Positions 8,731-17,327 of a DNA stretch of 64,000 nt are shown in pieces. Within the stretch, counting starts at the first letter, position 1; the number at the start of each line of letters is the position of its first letter. A program made the translations under genes and the position numbers. Below the pieces are notes generated by a model. The model worked only from the letters and a program-made list of their open reading frames with translations, made no database searches and was not told the DNA's origin. The stretch is from Ampullimonas aquatilis (GTDB lineage Bacteria > Pseudomonadota > Gammaproteobacteria > Burkholderiales > Burkholderiaceae_D), in assembly GCF_049675895.1 (NCBI RefSeq), contig NZ_CP183834.1:496001-560000 (forward strand), in the 5' to 3' direction.

Positions 8731-9717
8731 ATGATTGCTTACGTAAAGTATTTCAGAATCTTATCTGCCATGCCGACCATCTTAGCTATATTGACGGGCT
8801 TGGTCGTTGTCAACAGGGAAGTCAAGGCACAAGGTATTGAGCCCGTTATACAGAATTCACCATCTACGAAGGAAAAAACAGCAACATTGCCCAGCACTCA
8901 ACTTCACAATGTGACAGACATGTCTTATCAATCACGCCAAACCTTTAAAGGACGCGTATTTGCTAAGGACAATAATATTTGGGCTTATACCAAAGCATTT
9001 GCTGACTTGTTTGGTATGCCTGAACAATATATCGATGCTGTGGAAGGTATTGAAGCAGTGGCATTTCGTTTTGAAGACGCGGGCTTTGAGGAGTGTGGAT
9101 TTGCAGGTGTCGAGAGCCAATGCTTAAGGCAGGAATATTGTATTTTGGACTTGTACTTTGATGAGGGCAAGACCCCATTGCCTTGGGCATCGGACAAACA
9201 GTCTGAATGGCTTGCTGAGCATAACTCAATACGATGGTTGAAATTCGATGGTCGGAATCCGGCATTCCAGGGAGAAAAACCTATTGGGATGAAACTTAAT
9301 AAGGTAATTAGTGCCGCCATTAGGGCCTTTGCTGACCCGGTAAGTAAACAGCAGGCGATCTTCACCACCAATGAGAACGACAACGATGGATCAGCTGATG
9401 ACAGCATCACCGGGCCTGCGGCAGTGCTTGGTTACAGTCGACACTTCTTTCAAAATCTGACATTAGTCAGCACACATATTGGCTGCACCGTTTATCGCAA
9501 GAAAATCAATATGAGATTGGATGCGCGTGAAGGCGTTGCAGATAAACCCATTGCCCAGTTCAATCGACTCATATTACCAGAGGGTTTTGTCTCACGAATT
9601 AAAGTTGTACAAAAAATTCGATATGACAAAAGAGCGACTTTTTATAAAAAAATCTTGCCATCACCTTACGGTACGAAGGATGTTACCTCAGATCAACCTA
9701 TAGAAATTAAAAATTAA
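8731..9717 (+). CDS. Hypothetical exported protein
   Basis: A 328-residue protein that I do not recognise. The N-terminus (positively charged, hydrophobic about residues 11-30, then VKAQG) looks like a signal peptide, so it is probably periplasmic or secreted. Several cysteines (ECGF, SQC, EYC) in the middle could form disulfides outside the cytoplasm. A good ribosome-binding site (GAAGGA) precedes the ATG. Codon and base use is more AT-rich than the flanking housekeeping genes, suggesting a transferred accessory patch running to about 11.3 kb. No enzymatic motif is apparent. Confidence 0.7.
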   Translation: MIAYVKYFRILSAMPTILAILTGLVVVNREVKAQGIEPVIQNSPSTKEKTATLPSTQLHNVTDMSYQSRQTFKGRVFAKDNNIWAYTKAFADLFGMPEQYIDAVEGIEAVAFRFEDAGFEECGFAGVESQCLRQEYCILDLYFDEGKTPLPWASDKQSEWLAEHNSIRWLKFDGRNPAFQGEKPIGMKLNKVISAAIRAFADPVSKQQAIFTTNENDNDGSADDSITGPAAVLGYSRHFFQNLTLVSTHIGCTVYRKKINMRLDAREGVADKPIAQFNRLILPEGFVSRIKVVQKIRYDKRATFYKKILPSPYGTKDVTSDQPIEIKN

Positions 9718-9814
9718 TAAACAACATAATCAGGGGAGCATGCATTATGGCTATTTTGTCCGGATAGACATTTTGCTGGGCATATTTAGTGATCTATTTT
9801 TTTAGGAACAAGAT

Positions 9815-10231
9815 ATGGCATTTATTAACGAATTAATTTCCGAAGAAGACAAGGTAAAGATCGATTGGTCACAATTTAAAGCATCGCCATATTTCAATAT
9901 ATTTGAGTCCAATTATTGGACTGTTGATCATGCACGCAATATTTTTCTTGTTCGTCTGAGTGCGCGTGGAAGAGAAAATGAGCACTCTGAGGTTTACGCC
10001 ATGTACTTGGCTGGAAAAATTATTCGATTTGAAGCTGACATGATTAGTGGTAAGGGAAATCCTCATACTGGGGTGGAAGTTTCATGGAAATTATTTAATG
10101 TGGTTTACATTCCCAGTCTTATCAAGATTGAGGACAAAAGTGTTTTGGATCTAATTGAAGCGGCAATGACTAGTTATGGCCATAATTACAGACTATCCCC
10201 AGTTAGGTCTGTTTGCATTACTTTTTCTTGA
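9815..10231 (+). CDS. Hypothetical protein, first tandem copy
   Basis: A 138-residue soluble protein of unknown function. Visible features are a conserved opening FINELISEEDK, a WTVDHARNIFLVRL strand and a C-terminal segment LIEAAMTSYGHNY. It resembles, from memory, a small family of hypothetical proteins found as tandem copies in accessory loci, sometimes suspected to be immunity proteins; that is inference only. The first ~65 bases of coding sequence are almost identical to the start of the broken copy 570 bases downstream, so the two arose by recent duplication. It lies in an AT-rich accessory patch. Confidence 0.7.
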   Translation: MAFINELISEEDKVKIDWSQFKASPYFNIFESNYWTVDHARNIFLVRLSARGRENEHSEVYAMYLAGKIIRFEADMISGKGNPHTGVEVSWKLFNVVYIPSLIKIEDKSVLDLIEAAMTSYGHNYRLSPVRSVCITFS

Positions 10232-10384
10232 TTAAAAAGTCGGCTTGAAATTACTTATGGATTTAAATAATTAATCCGAGATATCAATGTTTAACATTGA
10301 AAATGTATGTATTGATAGATGAAAAAATATTGATGAATGCATATTGCTTGATGAGTCTGATGAGCCATTTTTGGGAGTTGGAAT

Positions 10385-10792
10385 GTGACTTTTATTAACG
10401 AATTAATTTCCGAAGAAGACAGGGCAAAGATCGATTGGTCACAATTTAAAGCTTGGCCTTTTAGTCAGTTCAAAGATCCCTGGAAATGGACGATTGATAA
10501 ATAAAAGAAAATCTTTTTGGTCACGCTGGAAGGAAGGGACTTTGACTCAGAGAGACCGGAAACATATGCACTCTATTGGTATAACCATTTCATCAAAATT
10601 GAAGCTATCGTAAAAGGTGAGGGGTGTGGAAAATTCTGGGAAGTTATTTTCTGGCAGATATTGACATTAGATATTCCTGAAAAGGTGGTGGCGCGACGTG
10701 ATGAAATCATTAAAGATTTAAAAGAAGTAATTGGTGCACATGGAAAATTCTATGATCGTTCACACATTGAAACCGTTCATATTTTTTTCTGA
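10385..10792 (+). pseudogene. Second tandem copy, interrupted by one in-frame stop
   Basis: Reading from GTG at 10385 gives VTFINELISEEDRAKIDW, matching the start of the 138-residue neighbour. Codon 40 is TAA (10502-10504), exactly where the neighbour reads ALA in WTVDHARNIFLV; here it reads WTIDK-stop-KKIFLV. After the stop the same frame continues without a shift to 10792 and keeps the expected length (135 codons). So a single nonsense change separates this from an intact gene. It may be a recent pseudogene, a short peptide plus a re-initiated 91-residue C-terminal fragment (possible TTG at 10517), or a sequencing error. Confidence 0.75.
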
Positions 10793-10855
10793 TCAGAAAA
10801 AATGTTCATGAATAGGTTCTTTGAGTATGTTGCTGTTCTGCTAATCAAGGAAAAA

Positions 10856-11311
10856 ATGATTTGTATTAAAAAGTTGCAACAATGGTCGGCAAGCTTACTG
10901 ATCTTGATTCTGTGTTGCACGGGTTGCCAGGGGTTGCTTGGCGTGAAACGGTCACAGCTTGGCCTGAGCGTGGTCAACTTGAGCAACGAAAGAATTAGCC
11001 AGGTTGAGATTTTGTATGGAGATCAAAAAATCAGTTTTTGCAGGATTTCATGTGTACCGACAAGAGATAACGATGGTGGATCGGTGTGGTCCGCCTATAT
11101 GCCAATAGAAGAGAAAATGACAATCAGCTGGCTGGATGCAAATAAAGATCGGCATGAACTGACTATTCCCATCAGGGAGCGTGTCGTGGACATCAATCGA
11201 CTTAGAAGACTCAATATTGTGTTCCATGATGGACAGGTTGTTGTTGAACAATATCTATCCAATAAGAATAAGAATATATTTTTCTACGAAGAACTACCAC
11301 TCTATCCATGA
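10856..11311 (+). CDS. Small putative lipoprotein
   Basis: A 151-residue protein with a hydrophobic N-terminus ending in CCTGC, a plausible but not ideal lipobox. The first hydrophobic run (SASLLILIL) is preceded by charged MICIKK, as in a type II signal peptide. I choose the ATG at 10856 because AAGGA sits just upstream; the frame also has an ATG at 10802 that would place 18 extra residues before the signal. The mature part has no motif I recognise. It closes the AT-rich accessory patch, beginning about 60 bases after the broken tandem copy. Confidence 0.65.
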   Translation: MICIKKLQQWSASLLILILCCTGCQGLLGVKRSQLGLSVVNLSNERISQVEILYGDQKISFCRISCVPTRDNDGGSVWSAYMPIEEKMTISWLDANKDRHELTIPIRERVVDINRLRRLNIVFHDGQVVVEQYLSNKNKNIFFYEELPLYP

Positions 11312-11600
11312 TGAGTAGTCTGATTAATAAATTTTCAAATCACTTCTCTGATCGGCCATCATCCATTTTGATGAAGCAACATATCCAGCTTTATCGAATT
11401 TCTTAATTTTTTCATTTACCAATCATTCACCCTTGTCAGACAACGCTGACACAAGAAGGCGCTTTTAGCTGAGGTGGTCGCACATTGCTGCGGCGCGATA
11501 CTCGGTACTGTCATACAACGGCTTCATACTTGCTTAAGACCTGCTGGCTGGGCAAGATGAGTGCATTAGCGTTGGCTTAACTTGAAGACAGGAAGCTGTG

Positions 11601-12341
11601 ATGGATATTGATTTGGTCAGAAAGACGGCGTTTGCCATGCCTTTGACTAGCCCGGCCTTTCCGATGGGGCCGTATCGTTTTGTCAATCGTGAATATTTCA
11701 TCATCAGTTATCGCACCGATCCGGCACGATTGCGTGCGGTGGTGCCCGAACCGCTGCAGGTGGTGGATGATTTGGTGCATTACGAGTTTATCCGCATGCC
11801 CGATTCCACTGGTTTTGGTGATTACACTGAAAGCGGGCAGGTGATTTCCGTCAGTTTTGATGGGCAGCGCGGCAGTTATACCCACGCCATGTACCTGAAT
11901 GATCATCCGCCCACTGCGGGTGGCCGTGAGTTATGGGGCTTTCCTAAAAAACTGGCGAATCCTTCATTGGCGGTGCATGTGGATACCCTGGTGGGCACGC
12001 TTGATTACGGGCCGGTACGTGTGGCCACCGGCACCATGGGCTACAAGCACAAGACGCTGGATTGTGGTGAGCAGCAACGTCGGCTCAGTCAAACACCCAA
12101 TTTTTTATTGAAGATTATTCCGCATGTGGATGGCTCGCCGCGCATTTGCGAGATCGTGCGCTATTACCTGAGCGATGTCACCGTCAAGGGGGCCTGGACT
12201 GGTCCGGCGGCGCTGGATTTGTTTCCGCATGCTTTGGCAACGGTGTCGCGTTTGCCGATGCTGGAAGTGGTCGAGGCAAAACATATTCTGGCAGACCTGA
12301 CGCTGGATCTGGGTGAGGTGGTTTTTGATTATTTGAAGTGA
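11601..12341 (+). CDS. adc: Acetoacetate decarboxylase
   Basis: A 246-residue protein of the acetoacetate decarboxylase family, close to the length of the clostridial enzyme. The active-site segment ELWGFPKK contains the adjacent lysines, one of which forms the Schiff base with acetoacetate. The product would be acetone and CO2. I choose ATG 11601 over the GTG at 11598 because the spacing from GGAA is better. It is followed after 13 bases by a 3-hydroxybutyrate dehydrogenase, so substrate and neighbour agree. Some homologues act on other beta-keto acids, so the substrate is inferred. Confidence 0.9.
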   Translation: MDIDLVRKTAFAMPLTSPAFPMGPYRFVNREYFIISYRTDPARLRAVVPEPLQVVDDLVHYEFIRMPDSTGFGDYTESGQVISVSFDGQRGSYTHAMYLNDHPPTAGGRELWGFPKKLANPSLAVHVDTLVGTLDYGPVRVATGTMGYKHKTLDCGEQQRRLSQTPNFLLKIIPHVDGSPRICEIVRYYLSDVTVKGAWTGPAALDLFPHALATVSRLPMLEVVEAKHILADLTLDLGEVVFDYLK

Positions 12342-12354
12342 ACAAGGAGTCATC

Positions 12355-13137
12355 ATGAAACTGCAAGGTAAAGTCGCATTGGTAACCGGTTCGGCCAGTG
12401 GTATTGGCAAGTCGATCGCAGCAACGCTGGCCGCTGAAGGCGCAGCGATTGTGATTGCTGATTTAAAAAAGGAGGCTGCCGATGCGGTGGCCGCTGAAAT
12501 CGTTGCCAAGGGGGGCAGGGCCATTGGTGTGGCGATGGATGTGACCAGTGAAGAGGCCGTCAATGCAGGCTTTAACGAGGCCGTGGCGGCGTTGGGGCCG
12601 ATTGATATTCTGGTATCCAATGCGGGCATTCAGATTGTCAATCCAATCAACGAGTATGCGTTTTCAGACTGGAAAAAAATGTTGGCGATTCATCTGGATG
12701 GCGCATTTCTGACGACCAAGGCGGCGCTGCAATCCATGTATGAAGGCGATCGGGGTGGCGTGGTGATCTATACCGGCTCGGTCCATTCACACGAAGCCTC
12801 GCCCTTGAAGGCGCCTTATGTGACGGCCAAGCATGGCCTGATTGGCTTGTCCAAGGTGCTGGCCAAGGAAGGTGCTAAACACAATGTGCGTTCGCACGTG
12901 GTGTGTCCGGGCTTTGTGCGCACGCCGCTGGTGGATAAGCAGATTCCTGAACAGGCCAAGGAGCTGGGCATCAGCGAAGAAGAGGTGGTTAAAAAAGTCA
13001 TGCTGGGTGAAACTGTGGATGGCCAGTTCACCACGGTGGATGACGTGGCGCAGATGGTGCTCTTTCTGGCTGCCTTTCCAACTGCCGCATTGACGGGGCA
13101 GTCGTTTGTGGTGAGCCATGGCTGGTTTATGCAATAG
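12355..13137 (+). CDS. bdhA: D-3-hydroxybutyrate dehydrogenase
   Basis: A 260-residue short-chain dehydrogenase interconverting 3-hydroxybutyrate and acetoacetate with NAD. The Rossmann motif TGSASGIGKSIA is at residue 10, the NAG motif is in SNAGIQ, and the catalytic Ser/Tyr/Lys lie in TGSVHSHEASPLKAPYVTAKHG. The HEASPLKAPYVTAKHG stretch is typical of bacterial BdhA. A clear AAGGAG precedes the ATG. With the upstream decarboxylase and downstream patatin it forms a set that fits ketone-body or polyhydroxybutyrate breakdown. Confidence 0.93.
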   Translation: MKLQGKVALVTGSASGIGKSIAATLAAEGAAIVIADLKKEAADAVAAEIVAKGGRAIGVAMDVTSEEAVNAGFNEAVAALGPIDILVSNAGIQIVNPINEYAFSDWKKMLAIHLDGAFLTTKAALQSMYEGDRGGVVIYTGSVHSHEASPLKAPYVTAKHGLIGLSKVLAKEGAKHNVRSHVVCPGFVRTPLVDKQIPEQAKELGISEEEVVKKVMLGETVDGQFTTVDDVAQMVLFLAAFPTAALTGQSFVVSHGWFMQ

Positions 13138-13174
13138 GTAATGGCTAATGAATGGCTTCACGGGTATGTCATCT

Positions 13175-13237
13175 AAAACGATCAGGATTGTGACCGGAAA
13201 GTGGATGATGCAAAATAAGACATGATCTGATCGTTTT
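13175..13237. repeat. 11-bp inverted repeat between bdhA and the patatin gene
   Basis: AAAACGATCAG (13175-13185) is repeated in inverse orientation as CTGATCGTTTT (13227-13237), perfect arms separated by 41 bases. The inner ends can extend pairing with one bulge. There is no T-run, so it is more likely an RNA stem, processing site or operator pair than a terminator. Confidence 0.55.
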
Positions 13238-13282
13238 GGCTGAATTATCTGCTGAGGTATTGGCAGAGTGAAAGGAATAATC

Positions 13283-14560
13283 ATGGCAACCAGTGCTGTC
13301 AAAAAGCCCGCAAGTAAATCTGCCAACCAATCCGCCGACCGATCTGTTGAGCCGCCAATGTTGGCTGCCAGGTCCAATGGCAAGCTTGACTTAAGTCAGT
13401 ACGAAACCATCGCGCTGGTCTTGCAGGGTGGCGGCGCGCTCGGTTCGTATCAGGCCGGTGTGTACGAGGCGCTGGAAGAAGCTGGCATCCTGCCCAACTG
13501 GGTGTCGGGTATTTCGATTGGTGCACTCAACACCGCCATCATTGCCGGTAATCCACCGGGCAAGCGTGTCGAACAGCTCAAGGCTTTTTGGGAGACCATC
13601 TGCAAGCCCGCATTTTTGCCCGCCTCGATGACGGCGGCCATGAGCTGGATGGAGCAGGCGACCGCCGAGATGCGCAAGCTATTCAATGCCTGGGAGGCCA
13701 GCCGCGCCATGCTGGAAGGGCAGCGCGGATTTTTTACGCCGCGTGTGCCTTCGCCATTGTCGGGTATGGTGACGGGCGTACAGCATGCCAGTTTTTATGA
13801 CACCAGCATACTCAAGTCCACGCTGGAACAGTTTGCCGATTTTGATCGCATCAACGATCCACGCTTGATGCGTGTTTCGGTGGGTGCGGTTGATGTTGAA
13901 AACGGCAACTTTGATTACTTCAATAACAGCGATCCCAAAGATCCGCTCCTACCCGAACACTTCATGGCCTCCGGTGCTTTGCCACCCGGTTTTCCGGCAG
14001 TGGCTATCTGGCGACCCAAAGCGCAGCAGATGCGCTATTACTGGGATGGTGGCCTGATGTCCAACACGCCGTTGTATGATGTGCTGACCCATGTGCCACG
14101 CCGCGACACGCTGGCATTTCAGGTGGATTTATGGAGTGCCAGGGGGCACTTGCCCGACAATTTGTATGACGTGGCCGAGCGGCAAAAAGACATTCAGTTT
14201 TCCAGCCGCACACGCATGATCACCGACTATATGAAAGAAGTGCAAACCCAGCGACGCATGCTGCATGAGTTGCTGCAAATCATTCCGGCAGCCACACGCA
14301 GTCACAACGAGTTGTGCAAAAAGGCGGCCGAGATGGCCTGTCTCAAGCGCTTTAACGTGATCCACCTGATTTATCAGGACAAGGAATACGAAGGCCACTT
14401 CAAGGATTATGAGTTTGGTCCGCTCACCATGCGTGAACATTGGCTAAGTGGTTTGGCCGATGTAGAGCGTACATTGCTGCACCCAGAATGGTTTTCCTTG
14501 CCATCCGAAGACCGACCTTTCATGACGCACGACATTCATCGTCAACGAGGTGCCAGTTAA
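13283..14560 (+). CDS. Patatin-like phospholipase with DUF3734 tail
   Basis: A 425-residue patatin-family serine hydrolase. The oxyanion motif GGGALGSYQAGVYEAL lies near residue 48, the nucleophile elbow is GISIG, and the catalytic Asp is in YWDGGLMSNTPL; all are intact. The C-terminal part (from about 290) matches the DUF3734 type extension. In betaproteobacteria this protein often neighbours bdhA, which suggests action on lipids or polyhydroxybutyrate granules; the substrate is unknown. I use ATG 13283, preceded by AAAGGA, rather than the GTG at 13268. No signal peptide is visible, so it is probably cytoplasmic. Confidence 0.88.
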   Translation: MATSAVKKPASKSANQSADRSVEPPMLAARSNGKLDLSQYETIALVLQGGGALGSYQAGVYEALEEAGILPNWVSGISIGALNTAIIAGNPPGKRVEQLKAFWETICKPAFLPASMTAAMSWMEQATAEMRKLFNAWEASRAMLEGQRGFFTPRVPSPLSGMVTGVQHASFYDTSILKSTLEQFADFDRINDPRLMRVSVGAVDVENGNFDYFNNSDPKDPLLPEHFMASGALPPGFPAVAIWRPKAQQMRYYWDGGLMSNTPLYDVLTHVPRRDTLAFQVDLWSARGHLPDNLYDVAERQKDIQFSSRTRMITDYMKEVQTQRRMLHELLQIIPAATRSHNELCKKAAEMACLKRFNVIHLIYQDKEYEGHFKDYEFGPLTMREHWLSGLADVERTLLHPEWFSLPSEDRPFMTHDIHRQRGAS

Positions 14561-14571
14561 GCTACTTTAAT

Positions 14572-14644
14572 GGAGTATATGTAATTATTGGCTTGTATAG
14601 TGCTTATTTATTTGCCTTTAAAAAATACCTATAAGGAGTATATT
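14572..14644 (+). repeat. Dispersed 73-nt element, copy B (patatin-rppH)
   Basis: Begins GGAGTAT at 14572, has AGTGC at element positions 28-32, then ATACC-TATAA-GGAGTATATT at the right edge ending at 14644. It is ungapped-alignable with copy D (about 70% identical by hand comparison). It lies 11 bases after the patatin stop in a convergent gap. The rest of this 302-base gap holds only the rppH terminator. Confidence 0.75.
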
Positions 14645-14756
14645 TTTTGGCAAATGCTGTCACGTCAGTATTGTCACTACCGGATAAATGGTCATCTGAG
14701 TCGGCTGCCATTAATACCTGCAGTGCTGTGTGCAGTGGTTCAACGCGCTTCCACAT

Positions 14757-14780
14757 GAAAAAACCCGCCAGCGGCGGGTT
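14757..14780 (-). terminator. Terminator of rppH
   Basis: On the minus strand, ACCCGCC and GGCGGGT (14763-14779) form a 7-bp stem with a three-base loop, followed by six T (14758-14763 as A on the plus strand). It lies about 85 bases past the rppH stop. Confidence 0.85.
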
Positions 14781-14862
14781 CAATCAAATCCATCATTTGC
14801 CAAGTGACAATATATTTACTCGACATTCACGCAGGCCAAAGCTGCTCGGAATTTGGCGCAGT

Positions 14863-15417
14863 CTAACTTTTTTTGTCTGCTGACTGGTCGAGGTCCGACT
14901 GATGCTGAGATTCAGCAATCTGCTGCCGTTCCAGCCGCTCCTGCGTTTTGCTGATGAAGCGTGACAGCTCACTCAAGGCCAGTTGATACACCTCGCGCTT
15001 GAATTCAATTACGGTTTCAAGCGGCACCCAATAGTCGTGCCAACGCCAGGCGTCAAATTCGGGGTGATCCGAGGCGCGCAGCGATACATCGCAATCGCGG
15101 CCAATCATGCGCAGCAAATACCAGATTTGCTTTTGCCCACGATAACTGCCGCGCACTTCGCGCCTGATGAAATGATCCGGTACCTCGTAGCGCAACCAGT
15201 CTCTTGTGCGGCCAATGATCTTGACATGCTCAGGGCGCAGTCCCACTTCTTCGTGCAGTTCGCGGTACATGGCCTGTTCCGGCGTCTCGCCGTACTTGAT
15301 GCCGCCCTGTGGAAACTGCCAGGAATGCTCGCGCACCCGCTTGCCCCAGAACACTTCGTTCTTGCCGTTCAATAAAATGATGCCTACGTTGGGACGAAAA
15401 CCTTCTTTATCCAACAT
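14863..15417 (-). CDS. rppH: RNA pyrophosphohydrolase
   Basis: A 184-residue Nudix hydrolase that removes pyrophosphate from the 5' end of mRNAs and thereby triggers decay. The Nudix box GGIKYGETPEQAMYRELHEEVG (residues about 37-58) is complete, and the protein opens with the family-typical FRPNVGIILL. A Q/S-rich basic C-terminal extension is variable in the family. It is divergent from proS, with about 165 bases between start codons, an arrangement common in Burkholderiales. Confidence 0.95.
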   Translation of the reverse strand: MLDKEGFRPNVGIILLNGKNEVFWGKRVREHSWQFPQGGIKYGETPEQAMYRELHEEVGLRPEHVKIIGRTRDWLRYEVPDHFIRREVRGSYRGQKQIWYLLRMIGRDCDVSLRASDHPEFDAWRWHDYWVPLETVIEFKREVYQLALSELSRFISKTQERLERQQIAESQHQSDLDQSADKKS

Positions 15418-15582
15418 GGCTGATCCTGCAATCCTTTAAAATTGTAATCATTATAATCATCGGGCTGTGAGTTGACACGGCTTATTACAACTGGCGAGTC
15501 AGCACAAACCCTGTCCATTGGATGTCTGCAACGCGATTTTGTTGCCAATCTTTTTTTGAATTTCCATTACATAAAAACTGCC

Positions 15583-17301
15583 ATGAAAGCCTCACAATTT
15601 TTTATTTCCACCCTCAAAGAAGCGCCTGCTGATGCCGAGATCGTCAGCCATAAACTGATGATGCGCGCTGGCATGATCAAAAAGCTCGGTGCCGGCATCT
15701 ACACCTATATGCCGATGGGCCTGCGGGTGATTCGCAAGGTGGAAAACATCATCCGTGAGGAGATGAATCAGGCCGGTGCGGTAGAGCTGCTCATGCCCTT
15801 GGTGCAGCCCGCCGAACTGTGGCAGGAGACCGGCCGCTGGGACAAAATGGGCGACGAATTGATGCGCGTGAAAGATCGCCATGATCGCGACTTTGCCATT
15901 CAGCCAACCTCCGAAGAAGTGGTCACTGACATCGCCCGTAGCGAGATCAAAAGTTACCGCCAATTGCCGGTCAATTTCTATCACATCCAAACCAAGTTTC
16001 GTGATGAACGCCGCCCCCGTTTTGGTGTGATGCGTGGTCGCGAATTCACCATGAAAGATGCCTACTCGTTTGACCGTGATACGGATGGTCTGAAAAAAAG
16101 CTATCAGCTCATGTTTGATGCCTACACCAACATCTTTAACCGTTTTGGTCTGCAGTTCCGTGCGGTGGCAGCCGACAACGGCGCGATTGGCGGTTCTGGC
16201 TCGCATGAGTTTCATGTAATTGCCGACACCGGCGAAGATGCGATTGTTTACTGCCCAACTTCGGACTACGCCGCCAATATGGAAGCGGCCGAGGCACTGC
16301 CATTGTTGGCTGAGCGGGCGGCTGCGCAAGAGGAGATGAATCAGGTGGCCACCCTCGGCCAAACCAAATGCGAGGATGTGGCCAGCTTTCTTAAGCTGCC
16401 AATTGAGCGCACGGTCAAGTCAGTGGTATTGGCAACCGATGGTGAAGCAGACGTGCAAGGCTGGTTGTTGCTGGTGCGGGGTGATCATGAGTTAAACGAA
16501 GTCAAAGCCGCCAAGGTGGCGGGTCTGGCCGAGTTCAGAATGGCGACTGAGGCCGAAATCAATCAATGGTTTGGCTGTGAGCCAGGTTATCTGGGTGCGG
16601 TAAAAATGGCACAGCCAATCAAGGTGATTGCCGATCGTACTGTTGCCAATATGAGTGATTTTGTCTGTGGCGCCAACGCAGCCGGTTTCCATCTGACCGG
16701 TGTGAACTGGGGGCGTGACTTGCCAGAGCCGGATGCAATTGCCGATCTGCGCAATGTCGTCAAAGGCGATGCTTCGCCCGATGGCAAAGGCGTGCTCGAT
16801 ATTTGCCGTGGTATTGAAGTCGGCCACGTATTCCAGTTGGGCACCCGTTACTCGCAAGACATGAAGGCGACGTTTCTCGATGAAAACGGTAAGCCACAAC
16901 TGATGCAAATGGGTTGCTACGGGATTGGTGTCACACGGATTTTGGGTGCGGCCATCGAACAAAATTTTGATGAGCGCGGCATCATCTGGCCAACCGCCAT
17001 TGCGCCATTTGCGGTGGTCTTGTGCCCCATGGGTTACGACCGTTCTGCACAGGTCAAGGAAGTGGCCGACCAATTACTGGCCGACTTGAAAGCGCAGGGC
17101 ATTGATGCGATTCTGGATGATCGTGGTGAGCGTCCAGGTGTCATGTTTGCCGATTGGGAACTGATTGGTGTACCGCATCGGGTGGTCATTGGTGAGCGTG
17201 GTCTGAAAGAAGGCAACCTCGAATACCAGGGACGACGCGACAGCGCAGCCACTGCCGTGGCACAAAGCGAGATTGTCAGCTTTATAAAGGGCCAGCTTTG
17301 A
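15583..17301 (+). CDS. proS: Prolyl-tRNA synthetase
   Basis: A 572-residue bacterial-type class II synthetase that charges tRNA-Pro. Motif 2 is recognisable in YHIQTKFRDERRPRFGVMRG, and motif 3 in GCYGIGVTRILGAAIEQ. An editing (YbaK-like) domain sits between them (about residues 225-410), so mischarged Ala-tRNA can be cleared. I place the start at ATG 15583 (MKASQFFISTLKEAP), which gives the standard length; the frame is open upstream to 15472 but that part is not conserved. The stop overlaps a possible TTG start of the next frame. Confidence 0.97.
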   Translation: MKASQFFISTLKEAPADAEIVSHKLMMRAGMIKKLGAGIYTYMPMGLRVIRKVENIIREEMNQAGAVELLMPLVQPAELWQETGRWDKMGDELMRVKDRHDRDFAIQPTSEEVVTDIARSEIKSYRQLPVNFYHIQTKFRDERRPRFGVMRGREFTMKDAYSFDRDTDGLKKSYQLMFDAYTNIFNRFGLQFRAVAADNGAIGGSGSHEFHVIADTGEDAIVYCPTSDYAANMEAAEALPLLAERAAAQEEMNQVATLGQTKCEDVASFLKLPIERTVKSVVLATDGEADVQGWLLLVRGDHELNEVKAAKVAGLAEFRMATEAEINQWFGCEPGYLGAVKMAQPIKVIADRTVANMSDFVCGANAAGFHLTGVNWGRDLPEPDAIADLRNVVKGDASPDGKGVLDICRGIEVGHVFQLGTRYSQDMKATFLDENGKPQLMQMGCYGIGVTRILGAAIEQNFDERGIIWPTAIAPFAVVLCPMGYDRSAQVKEVADQLLADLKAQGIDAILDDRGERPGVMFADWELIGVPHRVVIGERGLKEGNLEYQGRRDSAATAVAQSEIVSFIKGQL

Positions 17302-17327
17302 TTGATTGTTTGGCGCTGCAAAACCGC

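Noticed and set aside
9749..9769. Six-codon ORF (MAILSG) after a purine-rich stretch
   Set aside because: Too short to support; may be a remnant of a third tandem copy start but there is no similarity beyond the first residues.
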